Shown here: piece by piece, positions 45,693-57,913 of the stretch
Layout: every line of letters begins with the position of its first letter
How positions within the stretch are numbered: the first letter of the stretch is position 1
Made by a program: the position numbers and the translations under genes
Notes under the pieces: generated by a model
What the model saw: only the letters and a program-made list of their open reading frames with translations
What the model was told of the DNA's origin: nothing
The model's database searches: none
Assembly: GCA_946122785.1 (NCBI GenBank)
Contig: CAMGYJ010000006.1
Location: 32,377,168-32,441,167 of the forward strand
DNA from: Linum tenue
Taxonomy: Eukaryota; Streptophyta; Magnoliopsida; Malpighiales; Linaceae
Direction: 5' to 3'
Length of the DNA: 64,000 nt

Positions 45693-46590
45693 TGATGTGA
45701 CCAAAGTACGCAGCTTCAATGATCTTTTATGATTTTCTTGATGTTGCCTTTCTTGAACTCGAAAATAAAGATAAGATGTAATCAATCGGACAATCCCAAC
45801 TCGTGATAAAGGGCAATTGGTATATTAAACCAATCAGACATAATGAACTCGTGGAAATGGGCAATTGATATAGGTGATGCTCGCCACAACTAGATGCGTT
45901 CTCTAGTTGATAAGAGACACGTGAAAACTCCCGAGATCCCCGACAGAAGCTTGCACAGAAACTCATTCGTATTAAACTCGAAACTTGACTTTTATTGATT
46001 GAAAAATTAATGAATTGCAAGCTAGAACTTATCCCTATTTATAGACTATATAAAAAAAATCCAAAAGAAACAAAGAAAGCAAAACAAATGCTTAGATGCT
46101 ACAACTAAAAGGAAAACCTATTTTGACCCATTCAACCCCTTAAAACATGCCTTAAAATCCGTCCCCTTTCATTCCGTTCACACTTGAGATCCCTTTCACA
46201 CCTTCAAATGCCCATTCTTCTTCTCTTGGCCGTCACCATCTTCCTCCAAGCCCATTTGATCTCCTTCAACGAATTGTAACACCATGATAGGTTTCCAATG
46301 TGCTTATCCATATCCATATGCTCAAAGTGACGAACCAAATAATTAGCAAACTCTTCGCTTAACCTCTTAGCTTGAAAACGTGTAATTAGACCTTCATGTG
46401 GTGTTGTGGGTTTGGTCTTGATGGCCTTATCACATAATTTTCACAATGACTATTATACTCTTTCATTGATTTTACACTAGGTCAACTCAACTAATAAAAA
46501 GTAATCACAATCCTAGATTCCTATTGGTTGGACACTAGTGTTGTAACTCTAACAACAAAATAGGTGTTGCCACCATATTCTCTCCCATGA
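45693..46590 (-). repeat. 5' LTR of element D, minus orientation
   Basis: Lies directly upstream of the primer site on the minus strand; its 3' end is at the tgatgtgacc of 45693. A TATA-like ctataaatag on the minus strand occurs near 46040. The far end is a guess at a tgaca near 46590. Confidence 0.5.
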
Positions 46591-47195
46591 CAAAACGGGG
46601 AGAAATACCTTAGATACCACTTAACTTTTATAGTAGGAGGATGGGAACCATTGAAGAAAAAATAGGGCATCAAATATCATGAAAGTCTACAAATTGTACA
46701 TTCGTCCAAATTTCATCCAATTGACAGTGCAACCAGAAGTCGTCGATCTAGTTTGACAGCTTGAGAATGTCCAAGACATGGTCGACTCCTCTCTAGAGTT
46801 CGATGGACGCGCCACCAGGTTCTTGCCACTCTTCTTTTCATTATTGAATTTACTTTCCACGCCATATGATTCCGGGTATATGATCTTCCATCGTGAGTCA
46901 TGACTAGAACGAGTGGTAGAATTATCAGAGCAACTCATTCGTGTGGATCCTGGATGAGAGCAATTGTCTTCAAGCCAAAGTCTATTCGCAACGAGGTAAT
47001 CGAATCAATCAATTTTTCCATACTCTTTCCTTGAAACTTATGTTCGTTTTAGGAATTCGAGATTTTCAAGTGTAGTTTGATTAGGGCTTGTTCCAATAGC
47101 TTGTATGAATACATTGCGAAAGATAAGGCACAATTTGGAGTTAGCTTGGGCTTATTCATCAATTGCTTGTGTACACTTAATGTTCACAAGGCCAA
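46591..47195. other. Unassigned sequence
   Basis: A short minus-strand frame (46687-46938) is not recognised. No splice or family support. Confidence 0.3.
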
Positions 47196-47563
47196 ATGAT
47201 TGATTTACCCATTCAAAGCAATTTGCGCGAAGGGCTTTCTTTAACAGAATATATCATTTCTTGCTATGGGGCCCGAAAAGGGGTTGTGGATACGGCTGTA
47301 CGAACATCAGATGCTGGATATCTTACGCGCAGGCTTGTTGAAGTCGTTCAACACATTGTTGTACGTAGAATAGATTGTGGTACTACCCGAGGGATCTCTG
47401 TGAGTCCTCGAAATGGGATGATACCGGAAAGAATTTTTATCCAAACTTTAATTGGTCGTGTATTAGCGGATAATATATATATGGGCCAACGATGCATTGC
47501 TATTAGAAATCAAGATATTGGAGTTGGACTCGTTAATCGATTCATAACCTTTCGAACACATGC
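47196..47563 (+). pseudogene. rpoC2: Nuclear copy of plastid rpoC2 fragment
   Basis: About 122 residues of the plastid RNA polymerase beta'' subunit are readable without interruption: [74 protein letters not shown] and [11 protein letters not shown], after which the match stops abruptly and an unrelated tail runs to 47606. Neither the preceding nor following rpoC2 sequence is present, so this is a short plastid-to-nucleus transfer, not a functional gene. A few residues differ from what I recall of the family, in line with some age. Confidence 0.9.
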
Positions 47564-47606
47564 AACTTCTTGTCGAGTTCGTATCTCCATCTCTATTTTC
47601 GATTAA

Positions 47607-48105
47607 TTTCTAGCATCTCTTTGTCTATACTCTATTGTGAAGAAAAAAGAGTGGTGGGAACCCGAGGACTCTTCCAACAGACCATAGGGAGAGAGTCGAC
47701 CATGCTTGGAGTTGGACGTTCTCGAGTTGACAAACCAGATGGGAGGTAAAAAAAAATAACTTACGATGAATAAAGGGTTTCCGTCCCGGTGATCTTCAGC
47801 TGTTTTCCCCTTTTTTTTTTTTTTTTATATTTCAAAATGTTAATGAAGGACAGTTTATTTAATAAAAAAAATAAACCAATCCTAATCTGCCATGTAAGCA
47901 GGTTGAAAGGACGGGGAACAACCTAGGTTGGAGCTAAAAATTGCTCCTGCAACTGGGTCAGCCTAAGCCCAAATAGGCAGCGAGGGTGTTATTACTTATC
48001 AGAGGAAGCAAAGAGAAGAGAGGATTGAAAGTCGCCTGTGATTGCAGAGATCAGGAAAAGAGGAAAGCGAAGGGGAAGGGGAAGGGGAAAAAGAATAGAG
48101 AAAAG
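47607..48105 (+). other. Upstream region and 5' leader of QCR8
   Basis: A T-rich run at 47812-47826, then an A/G-rich leader (gaaggggaaggggaaa) just before the ATG. No clear TATA box. Confidence 0.4.
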
Positions 48106-49607
48106 ATGGGGAAGCAACCCGTGAGGATGAAGGCTGTGATTTACGCGCTCTCCCCTTTCCAGCAGAAGACGGTTTCCGGTCTCTGGAACGATCTCCCTTC
48201 CAAGATCCACCACAAGGTTTCCGAGAATTGGCTCAGCGCAACCCTCCTTCTCGCTCCCGTCGTCGGCGTCTACTCGTATTCCCTCTCCCTTATTTCCACT
48301 TTCCGATTCCTTCTTGTTTCGTTGCGCTGATGTTTCTTGGAAACCCTAGTTCTTGCTTGATGCCGACGATTATTTTTATTATGAATGGCTGAGTAAGCTT
48401 CGTCGAGATTGAATCGAATGCCGCTTGAATCCCCTAAATTTCCAGATTTCCAGATCCCCTTTAAGGTTTCTTGTGTGTAGTGTGGGTTTTGAATGCTATA
48501 TGGTGTCTTTTCGTGGGTCAAGGTTTCTTGTGGGTGTTAGTGATAGAGAACCTATTATATGAATCACGATTCAGGGCCCACATTTTCCTTGCCCTAGGTT
48601 TCATAACTTTTTGGCTCTCTTGAATCAGTTCTCCAACCTTGTCTTTTCGTATTTTGTGTGGTCGTAGCTGTGTTATATGTTTGCGATTATCTGTAATGAG
48701 TGGGTTTTGTGTGCTCATATACACCTCTTGTCATTCACTGTTAGTCCTTGTCCTGATGCCTTCTTCGAACAGAATGGTTCCCGTATATGAACTTCCAACT
48801 CATGTTAATTGTGGAACATACTTCATCTTCATATGTAATCAAGCCAGCTATCATATTGGCTATCTTGATTCATTGAATTGAGTACGATGAATTTTCTTTT
48901 TCTGGGAATTATGAGCTCTTTCTGTAACCTTTAGTGGAAGAGTTACGCGCAGGGGTTCCTGCATCAGAGGCTAATTCAACTAGCCTATTAGATTGTCAGG
49001 AATGAATGCTAGTTTGCAGTATGCATAAAAAACTGCAGATTGTGAATGCTCTTATGTATTTCCTTGTGGTTTCCAACTATTTCGGTTTCAGTTGTCTATG
49101 GCAGCGAGTTTCCGAGATAATTCATACAGTTTTCCCCATCTTAAAAGAATGAAAATTGTGCTGCAAGAGTGAATACTTTTAGAGTTTAAATAAAAGAACT
49201 TGCTGAAGTCTTTCCTGATCTGTATGTGAGGAATTTTCTTCCTTACCCCTCTTTTGTCCACTGAATCATACATAACATATCTAGTGGGTTACCCCCCTTC
49301 CTCTCCTAATAGGCTTTATAGCTTCTGTACACCGTCACTTCTTTCCCTCAAGTTTCCCATGCTGCCTTCTGTGTACATACAAGTGATGAACTGCTTAATT
49401 CCCTGCTGTGTGGTTAGCAACTGTTTGTTCCTGTTATGAGTAAGACAATACTGGTAGCAAAATGAAATACATACCTAGTACTAGGTGTACACTGCTCTCG
49501 ATGTGGTAACAGCTCCTCTTCTTACCATGTTCTTCTTTTCTTTCATGTTTGTTAACAGGTATGTCCAGCACTACCAGGAAAAAGAGAAGCTGGAGCACAG
49601 GTACTGA
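48106..49607 (+). CDS. QCR8: Cytochrome b-c1 complex subunit 8 (complex III)
   Basis: Two exons (48106-48275 and 49559-49607) with a GT-AG intron of 1283 bp join within a Ser codon into 72 residues, exactly the plant family length. The protein reads MGKQPVRMKAVIYALSPFQQ at the N-terminus, KIHHKVSENW, a single membrane segment (LSATLLLAPVVGVYSY, about 43-58) and the family tail VQHYQEKEKLEHRY. It is a small nuclear-encoded subunit of the mitochondrial ubiquinol-cytochrome c reductase, embedded in the inner membrane. The start codon is fixed by the family N-terminus. Exon 2 encodes only 16 residues and would be missed without knowing the family. Confidence 0.95.
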
Positions 49608-50216
49608 GCTCATGCATGTGGTGGAAGAAGACCTTTCCAGTTTTCACTTTTGCCAAATAATTTTCTATGAGGAGAAAACTGTGCTTGCAGTTGTTGAAAA
49701 CCTTTTTTCTTTATATGGATTATTACGCTAATGTTTAGCCATCTTTTTGGTATATTTTGCCTTTGAATTGCCGGTGTGGCAGGGATGGTGCTATTTTAGC
49801 TATAAAACTGTAGTGGAAGTTGTCTCTGAATTTGATTGGAAATTAAATAAATGGTTTGATATGGGGTGTTAGTCTGAAAATTGTGAAGCAAGACTTGTTT
49901 ATTAGGATAAACTTTTGAAACCTCGAAACAGGGTTCCATAGGATCTTCAACATATTTCTTTTTCATTGTGTTTGTGCTTTTGCGTTGTACATGCTGACCG
50001 TTGTCATTGATGGCCACAGAAGTTGATTTTGCTTGATTCTGGTTTCTGCCTTGGCAATGCATAAACAATAAACCACAGGGAATTAGATGACCAGCTAAGA
50101 TGGGTGTGGTGCCCAGAATCTCGTCTCATTGGCATATACGACCTTTCGATTTTAAAAGGAGTCCTTGCGATTATGGAGCAAACCTCCCAGACAGCCTTAA
50201 GATTCATGTCGTCTTT
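49608..50216 (+). other. 3' flank and probable 3' UTR of QCR8
   Basis: No further exon recognised. AT-rich, ends at a DNA transposon. Confidence 0.5.
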
Positions 50217-51481
50217 GGGGTCGTTTGGAAAATATGAGTTTAAATCTATAGATTGTCAACAATCTAAAGATTCTAACTTTTCGGATTGTTGAAACAGATT
50301 TTAAAATATTTATTGTTTGGTAACAGTGATTGTTAACATTCAATTAAAATAAAAATTTTAATTTTATAATAAATAACATGTTTATCCTTAATAAAAAAAA
50401 ATTAGAGCGGTTCGAGAAATATTAAAAACTTTATTGATAAATATATTTCATGTGATAAATAAATAAAATGAAGAGAAAAACTAGGAGATAAAAAACTTCA
50501 CGAATCAAGATATAGAATCTCTCTGATTATGAGAGATTTGATATCCACAGATTTTAGAGATTTGAAATCTCTAAAACTAGAACCCATAATACAAAAAACA
50601 ACAAAAAAACATAATTTTCTATAAAATCTACGGATTCTGTGAATCCAAGGCCAAGACACTATGGGAGGTTTCAGCTACTTCTGTAGGGTCATGGGTTTGG
50701 AGGAAGATATTGAAGCTCAGGGCCATTGCAGGGAGATTTATTTCTGGTGCTGCTAACTCACTTATGTGGGATGACAAACCTATGAAGCGCTATTCGGTTT
50801 CCACAGTCTGGCGCAGTATCAAGGAGGCTCACCCCCAGGTGGGTTGGACGGAGTTAGTTTGGGGTAAGTTTCTTATTCCAAAGTATAGTGTCTTGGCGTG
50901 GATGATTATGCAAAACAAGATAACCACGACGGATAAGCTAATCAGATGGGGGAAGTCTTTTCCTGGTAGCTGTGTTTTATGCCCGGGAGGGATCGAGGAT
51001 AGGGATCACCTGTTTGGGAGTTGCTCGTTTTTTCAATTCTTACTGCAGGTTGTATTCTCTGAAGCGCCCCTTGTTGGGTTGGTTGACTGGAGTTCTACCA
51101 TGGCTTGGGCGGCATGCTGGTGGACTGGAAACTCGGATCGTACTCAGGTTGGGTGGTTGTTGTGGAGATTGGTATTGGGTCATGTATGGAAGGAGCGGTG
51201 CCATCGATGGTATGGAGAAGGTGGAATCTGTACACCTCATCAAATCATGTCTCGTATCAATTTTGAAATCTATTGTATAGGCTCTTCGAATCCACAGATT
51301 ATACCACATATAGATAGTTTCTTTCATAGTTATAGAGAGTTGAGATAGGCTTGAGGTGATATATTAGTTGTACAAACTGGTTTTTTTGAGAGGATCCCAC
51401 GTTTTTGGGAATCCTGGAGCTTAATGGAAATTTTTGATTTACATAAAAAAAAGTCCTGAATCCTGTTCTCCAAACGAGCCC
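50217..51481. mobile_element. Non-autonomous DNA transposon with ggg.tcgtttgg ends, LINE inside
   Basis: ggggtcgtttgg at the left and ccaaacgagccc at the right are inverted with one or two mismatches; ttt stands on both sides. About 800 bp of LINE sequence were added in its middle. Confidence 0.6.
50657..51453 (+). pseudogene. LINE 3' fragment with RVT zinc-binding domain
   Basis: An open frame (50710-51346 plus upstream codons) carries the plant LINE zinc-binding domain: RYSVSTVWRSIKEAHP, WGKFLIPKYSVLAWMIMQNK, CVLCPGGIEDRDHLFGSCSF with the Cys/His pattern. It ends ISMSRINFEIYC-like before a TAG, followed by a leader and an A-run (51444-51452) that is the poly(A) tail. 5'-truncated, no reverse transcriptase. 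Confidence 0.85.
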
Positions 51482-53315
51482 TTTATGTTGTTCAATAGCT
51501 AGTCAAGCTTCTCAACCAAGAGCTAAATCCCCGAAAATTACAGTGAATGCCATTCCATCTGGCATCTATAAGTTTCTATACTAGTTAATGCTGTCATACA
51601 GTATTACAAGCACACGTCAGGGATTTTTTTTTTTTTTGTGAACTACCATCTTCTATTTACAAGCTTTGATTAAAAGATAAAAGGCCTCCCAAACACATGG
51701 TAAAACCTAGAAGAGAAAAAAATGGTCGATAATACTGTCGGACATCGAGGGGATTACATTCTCCTTTGCATGATATCCATCTTGTCGTCGTATGTGCTTA
51801 ACGGGATGGAAAGAAACCTGGCCTCGCCATTGCATGGACTACTGTTTCTGGCGTTCTTGATGAACATGTTCATGCCATCATACAAAAGGCTTACATGACA
51901 TCGAATGATGAAGAATTTCATACCAAATGAAAGCTTGCAGCAGCTATCCCCAATATGAAAACCTATTATCAAATGAAAGCAAGTGCAGAGAAGCCATCAG
52001 GGAGACAAAATATTTAAGCCAACGTGCATTGAAAATACGGCAAAAGCAGCATTTGAGAAACAGGGTAAATAAACAATAGTAGAAGACTATCCACATTAAG
52101 CCATGCTCAAACCACAGGACAAAAGGATGCCAATGTCTCTTTCAAGGTAAAACTACGACCAAAGACAGGAGAGGACTAATTTCAGGAAAATTTAGGCTCA
52201 CATACCAATTCCCAAGAAGATATATCTGAGATCAGTTGTTGCAGCCTTCCTTCACATTGCATTCTTTACATCTGGATATCGGCACAATAACATTCTGAAG
52301 GTGCTAAAGAAAACGATGATTTAGCACTTATCATCAGTTTAGACCATCAATATTTTCCAACTTTCAGTTAACGTCAGATAATCATCTTTAAAAGGTGGGA
52401 GAATCAGATCATAATTACAGACTGGATAAATGGCTGTAGAAAAAGTTCTGAGCGCACAACTCTAGAACAAAACCAGAAAAAGCAGAAGGATTTATTTCTG
52501 ATACGGTTCCAGGACAACAATTTCTGACATTGCATATGAAAAATAATGTTATTGTGAACAAAGGAGAACAAAGTATGAACAGAGGCACCTTTTCTGGCAC
52601 TCTTTGCAGTCAGAACTCAGGAACACTTCCTGCAGGGAACAAAGGAGAAAAATTAAACACTGATGGTCCTGGCCATCTCACACTCCACCCCAATGAGAAA
52701 TATGCATAAAACAGCAAAGGGGTATCGCGAATAGAGAAGACAATTCAAACGCATAGAAGCACCAACAATTTGTGCTTTAAAAGCAAAAGCATATATAACA
52801 GGATCTACAAAACAAAGGTCCATATGACAAATTATTTCCTAGACACCCTTTAATTGAAATATTTGGGTCAGAAAAGGCACGAGTGCAACATGATGGTTTC
52901 ATTTGACCTTTCTTTGACAGCCAACGACATAGTAAGACATGTAATATCTGCTACTAACTGTAAAGTAAAAGAAAAAAGTCATGGCATCTAGCTTAATCTT
53001 AAACATAGTTCTTGAGACAGGTGCGGTAAAAAAAATCCTCCAAGTGAAAACATGCATTGCAGTACTTTTTCTTACTCAAACAATTATATTCTGAATGCTA
53101 TAAAAGCAAAAGTGCATTGCCAACTTACAAGAATCAGGTCACCAGCTGCAAGACCTGTCTTCTTCATCGCAATTATTCATCAGAGTGCTGCTATAGTTGA
53201 ATCAGCGCAATCAAGGGCTCCATTCATTTTCGGGATCACATGGAGTGATAGGTTACAGAGTCCAGCTTGCAATTCAGCCCGTGCGATGAGTGAATTAACC
53301 ACATCTCTAATCCCT
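51482..53315. other. Spacer and 3' flank of the PPR gene
   Basis: No gene recognised. Low-complexity AT-rich text; part is likely the 3' UTR of the minus-strand PPR gene. Confidence 0.4.
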
Positions 53316-54515
53316 TCAACTACTGGACAAAATAGACTCCAACAAGCTTAATTGGTTTGAAGAGAATGATGGCACCTTCTTCCTGACCAATGTCATGACC
53401 ATCCTAGCCTTGTCAATCTTCTCATTCTTCTTTAAGGCAATAAGTAGCGCAGAAATAGAATCTACGCTCAAGAACCAGTTCTTTCTCATACAGGCAGTAC
53501 ACATCTTATATGCCAAATCAAGCTCCCCACCCTCACACAAATAATGCACCATTGTCTGGTATATTTTAACATTGGGCTTAAACCCCCTTCCATGCAATGC
53601 AGAATATACCCTTTTTGCCATCTCAGGATATCCAGCCTGGAAAAAACCTTTGATAACTAAGTTATAAGTAATCTCATCTGGTATGACCCCAACTCTTTCC
53701 ATTGAAAGCATAAGATCATTTGCTTTCCATGCTTGTCTCCTGTTCACCAAATACTGGATCCTAACATTAAAAGTTGCAAGATTTGGTAAGCAACCCTTAA
53801 GTACCATAAGGTTCCACAAACCGTTACTGATTTCTAACCTGTTCTTTCTGTAAAATGCTGCAATAAGTGTGGTGTACGTGATAACATCTGCCCTTATTCC
53901 CAACTTTTCCATCTGCACCATGATTGAAAATGCCTTGTCCAAAATCTCCATTTCACAAAAGGCCTTAATGACAATGTTCATTGAATATGTATCTAATTCT
54001 ATATCATACTTCTCAGGAACCTCATTCAGAAATGTTTCGATTGCTGCTATGTCCCGGGCTCCTGCCAAAACTTTAAGTGCAGCATTGAAAGACTTAGCAG
54101 TCCTTCTACACTTATAAAAATGCATATCATAAAAGGTATTGATAGCATGCTTAGCCATCCCAGCCTTCCCATACAACATTATTATCCTTACGATGAACCC
54201 TTCACGTCGCCCTTGTGGAAGGGACTTTTGTTGCTCAAGCAACTCTTCAATGTAATCAAATCGTCGAGCACCAGCTAAGCGAGAAACAGTGTCTTCAAAT
54301 GCAAACCGATTCTCAATGACAAGCTTATTTCTAGCATTGGCCTTGAAAAGATCAAATAGCTTTTCAGGATCTCTCTCAGCCTTAAGCTTAACAAGAGCAG
54401 GTTCCTCCAATGGTTTTTGCTTCACGATGGGATAAGATACAGCAGAACAGTTTCCAGTTGAGGCAACAGCAGCAGAGTAATGGAAAAATCTGCGAACAGA
54501 TCTCAGTGAGAGCAT
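53316..54515 (-). CDS. P-class pentatricopeptide repeat protein, mitochondrial
   Basis: One uninterrupted frame of 399 residues. The N-terminus MLSLRSVRRFFHYSAAVAS is Arg/Ser-rich without acids, a typical mitochondrial presequence. From about residue 105 to the end there are tandem 35-residue helical repeats, for example TYSMNIVIKAFCEMEILDKA, TYTTLIAAFYRKNRLEISN, TYNLVIKGFFQAGYPEMAKR and IYQTMVHYLCEGGELDLAYK, with the Tyr/Phe-Asn-X-hydrophobic starts of P-class PPR. No E, DYW or SMR domain. Overall it resembles the short PPR proteins of the At4g36680/At2g18520/PPR336 group, some of which are associated with the mitochondrial ribosome; that link is from memory and tentative. The gene lacks introns, as most PPR genes do. 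Confidence 0.93.
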   Translation of the reverse strand: MLSLRSVRRFFHYSAAVASTGNCSAVSYPIVKQKPLEEPALVKLKAERDPEKLFDLFKANARNKLVIENRFAFEDTVSRLAGARRFDYIEELLEQQKSLPQGRREGFIVRIIMLYGKAGMAKHAINTFYDMHFYKCRRTAKSFNAALKVLAGARDIAAIETFLNEVPEKYDIELDTYSMNIVIKAFCEMEILDKAFSIMVQMEKLGIRADVITYTTLIAAFYRKNRLEISNGLWNLMVLKGCLPNLATFNVRIQYLVNRRQAWKANDLMLSMERVGVIPDEITYNLVIKGFFQAGYPEMAKRVYSALHGRGFKPNVKIYQTMVHYLCEGGELDLAYKMCTACMRKNWFLSVDSISALLIALKKNEKIDKARMVMTLVRKKVPSFSSNQLSLLESILSSS

Positions 54516-55640
54516 GTTCTGAATTGTTCTTCAAGTAGATTCATATCCATGCAAGCTCAACGTTCTAAGGATCAGTGCCAGGAACTCTTCAGTAGGCATT
54601 TAAGAAACAAAAATCTGGAAGACATACAAGCCAAATCAATTACCATCGAGACTCCATCAAACTAATGCATGACCATCTATGAAGCATCATCTCCAACATA
54701 GTATTAACGATAGTTCGACCAAGAAAGAGGGAGATAAAACAGCAAACGAGAAACAACTGTATCCAGAAGCACCAACACCAGCTAAAGTATCAATGTGTCA
54801 GCCATTCAGAGGAAGTGCTTTAAATAAAACAAATCACAAGCAAGTACATCTAAAACAAGATGTGCAAATTCCATATTGAGCAGAAGACAAGCTTGTTTAA
54901 ACAGATGACAAACTATACTAGATCTAAATCACAAAAAAGGACAATGTGTACTGAAAGCAAGCATCGTCTCAAGGATGTGGTCTCGCAGGTATACGCACCC
55001 AGGAGATCAGCCATCCTCACAAGAAATAGGGTTGCATAGAGATATCAGTTTCACCCACCCATAAGAAATTTTCGGCCGAAACATGAATATACTCCCGAAA
55101 GACAACAGATTGGTTCTAAGCATTGCTTCATCATCATCTAGCCACCAAGTGCGTTCACTGCAATCCCTCACCGGGAGCTCCAAATTGAGCATAACAGTGA
55201 ACCCACTACTTCAAAGGACAAGCAGAAAACGCAAAAAAGAAAGAAAAACGAACAGCAAAATACAAACCAAGCAAATGCGGAGAGTTCCACATATAAAAAA
55301 GACGATTACACGCGAAAGCAAGCAAAGATTTAGTGATTACCTCTTGGAGAGAAGACTAGGGGTTACTCAATAAGAAGAAAACAGCCGACGAGTTTCCAGG
55401 TGCTGCATTAGACCCAACAGCAGAAGACGTCGGCGACTCGTTGGGAGGTCAGGCCAGAGAACGGCCCGGAGAAGACAATGGCTACAAATGCGGAAAAGTG
55501 CGTTTTAGGAAGAACAAGGCGGGGAATGTAATGAATTTGCCGAGGAGAAAAGGGGTTTGGATTAACAGAAGGAGGAGGAAGGATGAAGGAATTAAATGAA
55601 TGAATGAGAGTAGGCCAACTCGTCATTCATCAATTTGATG
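54516..55640 (-). other. Upstream region of the PPR gene
   Basis: Mixed sequence without a recognised exon; a 5' UTR intron is possible. 55540-55600 is purine-rich. Confidence 0.35.
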
Positions 55641-56474
55641 GATGCAAGAACAGCCAGCAGAGCCGGAGAAGCAAAACTCTAGTAGAAGAGAGTTTTTTCT
55701 TTTTCTCTTCTTTCTTGGACGAGAACCTGCACACAGAGTCCCGACTCTGGAGTCTCGACTCAATAGGGTTTTGGGTGCCGAGATGGCGCCGTTTGTTACT
55801 TTGTTATGTCGTTCTTGGCTAAGCGCTCAACTTTCCGAATCCGGCTTTCTATTTTGGCTAACTAGCACAATATCGGCCGGTGAAGAATTTTGTCTAGTAA
55901 TATGGTATATGATCATTGATATAATAGATGATTTGAAATATATGAAATGATTATTTTATACCTTAGTTATGCACATAACATTTTGGAAAGTGATCCAACT
56001 ATTCATAATATGTTTAGACCTTCATGAAAAGATAAAAAATATAATATAAGCATTATTTATAATTATTGAATGAAAAAATATATAACTAATTTTCATTCAT
56101 TACTTAATTAAACCATATAGTTGAATATTAGATTTGTTACTCATTAAGTTGATGAACGAGCGAGGATATGAAAATAATATTATATGAAATATATGTTACT
56201 CATTAAGTTGATGAATGAGCGAGAGTATTGATAGCATACATTTATTTTAAAAAGATAGAAATTGCATAGTTTCTTTTGAGTTGCATGAGAACGCATATTC
56301 TCATTATCGCTAACTGACTTATGCTTTTTGCAATAGATAGTTCAAAATGTGCCTTAAAACTTTTGTTTCCACCAGTGTAAAAGAATTGTTTGAACCAAAG
56401 GATTGTAAAATCGTGTCGAAAAAGTTGGTAGTAGAGTATTTTAGACACTCTATTTGTGTGTTTGTGCAGTCTTA
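55641..56474. other. AT-rich spacer before element C
   Basis: No gene. Holds the short tandem repeat at 56136-56223. Confidence 0.45.
56136..56223 (+). repeat. Two-copy tandem repeat, 59-bp spacing
   Basis: gttactcattaagttgatga with acgagcgag/atgagcgag occurs at 56136 and 56195; the 29-bp cores differ at one base. Confidence 0.9.
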
Positions 56475-57765
56475 TGATAAACAGTTATTTGTACATGCTA
56501 TGCCCCACTAATCTTGAATTGTTTGAGAGTTGATTCTTGTGTTTTAAGCTGATTTCGCGATAGGTTTTTCTTTTATGTCATATTTCAGGACCTAGAGCGG
56601 AAAGGAAGGCTTGGAGGCGAGTTTCGGGTCAAAAACACCAAGGAAACGGAAGGAGGAGTGCAAGGGGAAATGGTTTAGAGGCCGGGGAATCGCTCCAGGG
56701 ATTTTACCCGGTCTTGACCCCCAGTTCCCCGACCGGGTAATTTCAGAGGGAGACCAGGTTTTACCTAACAGGCTGCGCACCTTTTTGACATTACCCGACC
56801 GGTTTACTTAAAACACGACCGGGTAATTAGACAAGGTTTAGGGCATGAGAGCTGTTATATGTGAATTATGGGTTCTTTTTTAATGAATCAAGTTTTGGAG
56901 AAAGAAAGTGAAACCTAGAGAGAAAGCGACGAACAAAACCTCCAAAGTGACTTAGATCGAGTTTTGCCGCCATTGGAGCTCGATTGAAGCTTGGAGAAGT
57001 GTCGATTGACGACCAGAAGCTGAATTTCATCCTCCACATAATGATTTCTGCATCTGAAGCTGATTTCTCTTTTTTCTCTATGGAGTAAACTCTCTCTCAC
57101 ACCTGGGTATGAATAACCCTAGATTTGTATAGATTTGGTTGTATGAACCCAAGTACATGATCTTTTGACATTGATTATATTCAATTGAGGCATGATTTTC
57201 TGAATCGCATGAATCCTGATGAAATTCCTGTAGTTTCTGCTTTGACCTAGAAAGAGAATATCTGCCTAGGTTGATAGAGCACCCTTAATTGAAGGTGGAG
57301 AATTGACTACTTTAGTCGAGGAGTCAATTCTCTGCACTGTACTGGATTTACTCCAGTAGAAGAGGTTTTGCACGTTAGGGCCTCAGTTTGTTTACTCCGG
57401 TGGATGTTAGTCGCCTGTCAGGTATTTAGATTAAGAGGGTCTGGAGACTTCAGACTGAACACGAACCTTCCGCATTATAATTGTCATTAAATATGGACTT
57501 GGTGAATTAAAACTCGGCATAAATGCAATCTAGGGGGAACCATATCTGGGTGACCTCTCTCAAACTTGAACCACAATCTTTACTCTTTGCGGTTTGTTTA
57601 GACTAGTTACAACTTCACTACCTTTAAACAGCTAGATAACGAGAATTCACGGAGTAGTCATCACATCTAGGACCCAGGTTGGCAAATAAAGCTAAACCCG
57701 CTATACTACGCATTAGTAGGTGGTTGCACTTGGTCATTTTCTAGTGTGACGGTACAGGCGAGTCA
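56475..57765 (+). repeat. Left LTR of element C
   Basis: TGATAAACAG to GCGAGTCA, 1291 bp, aligned along its length with 18279-19670. Includes the hypervariable segment of acccgaccggg words at 56700-56830. Confidence 0.82.
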
Positions 57766-57771
57766 TGTTTT

Positions 57772-57789
57772 TGGTGCCGTTGCCGGGGA
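57772..57789 (+). other. Primer binding site for tRNA-Asp
   Basis: tggtgccgttgccgggga differs by one base from the site in element A. Confidence 0.88.
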
Positions 57790-57913
57790 TGGCTAGGTTG
57801 TTGAAGAAACGTGATTTGTGTTACTTTAGTATTTCTTTTCCGCATTGATTGGTTTACTTTGTTCCACTTTTGCCTTCACGTGTTTGCTTTCTTAGCTGTG
57901 TGCAGGTAGTGCA

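Noticed and set aside
46687..46938. Minus-strand frame between element D and the plastid fragment
   Set aside because: Not recognised and not extended by plausible exons; likely decayed retroelement text.
47196..47606. A functional nuclear RNA polymerase gene
   Set aside because: Only an internal piece of plastid rpoC2 with no promoter, start or remaining domains.
55642..55950. 102-codon frame upstream of element C
   Set aside because: Composition and lack of motifs or splice sites give no support for a gene.
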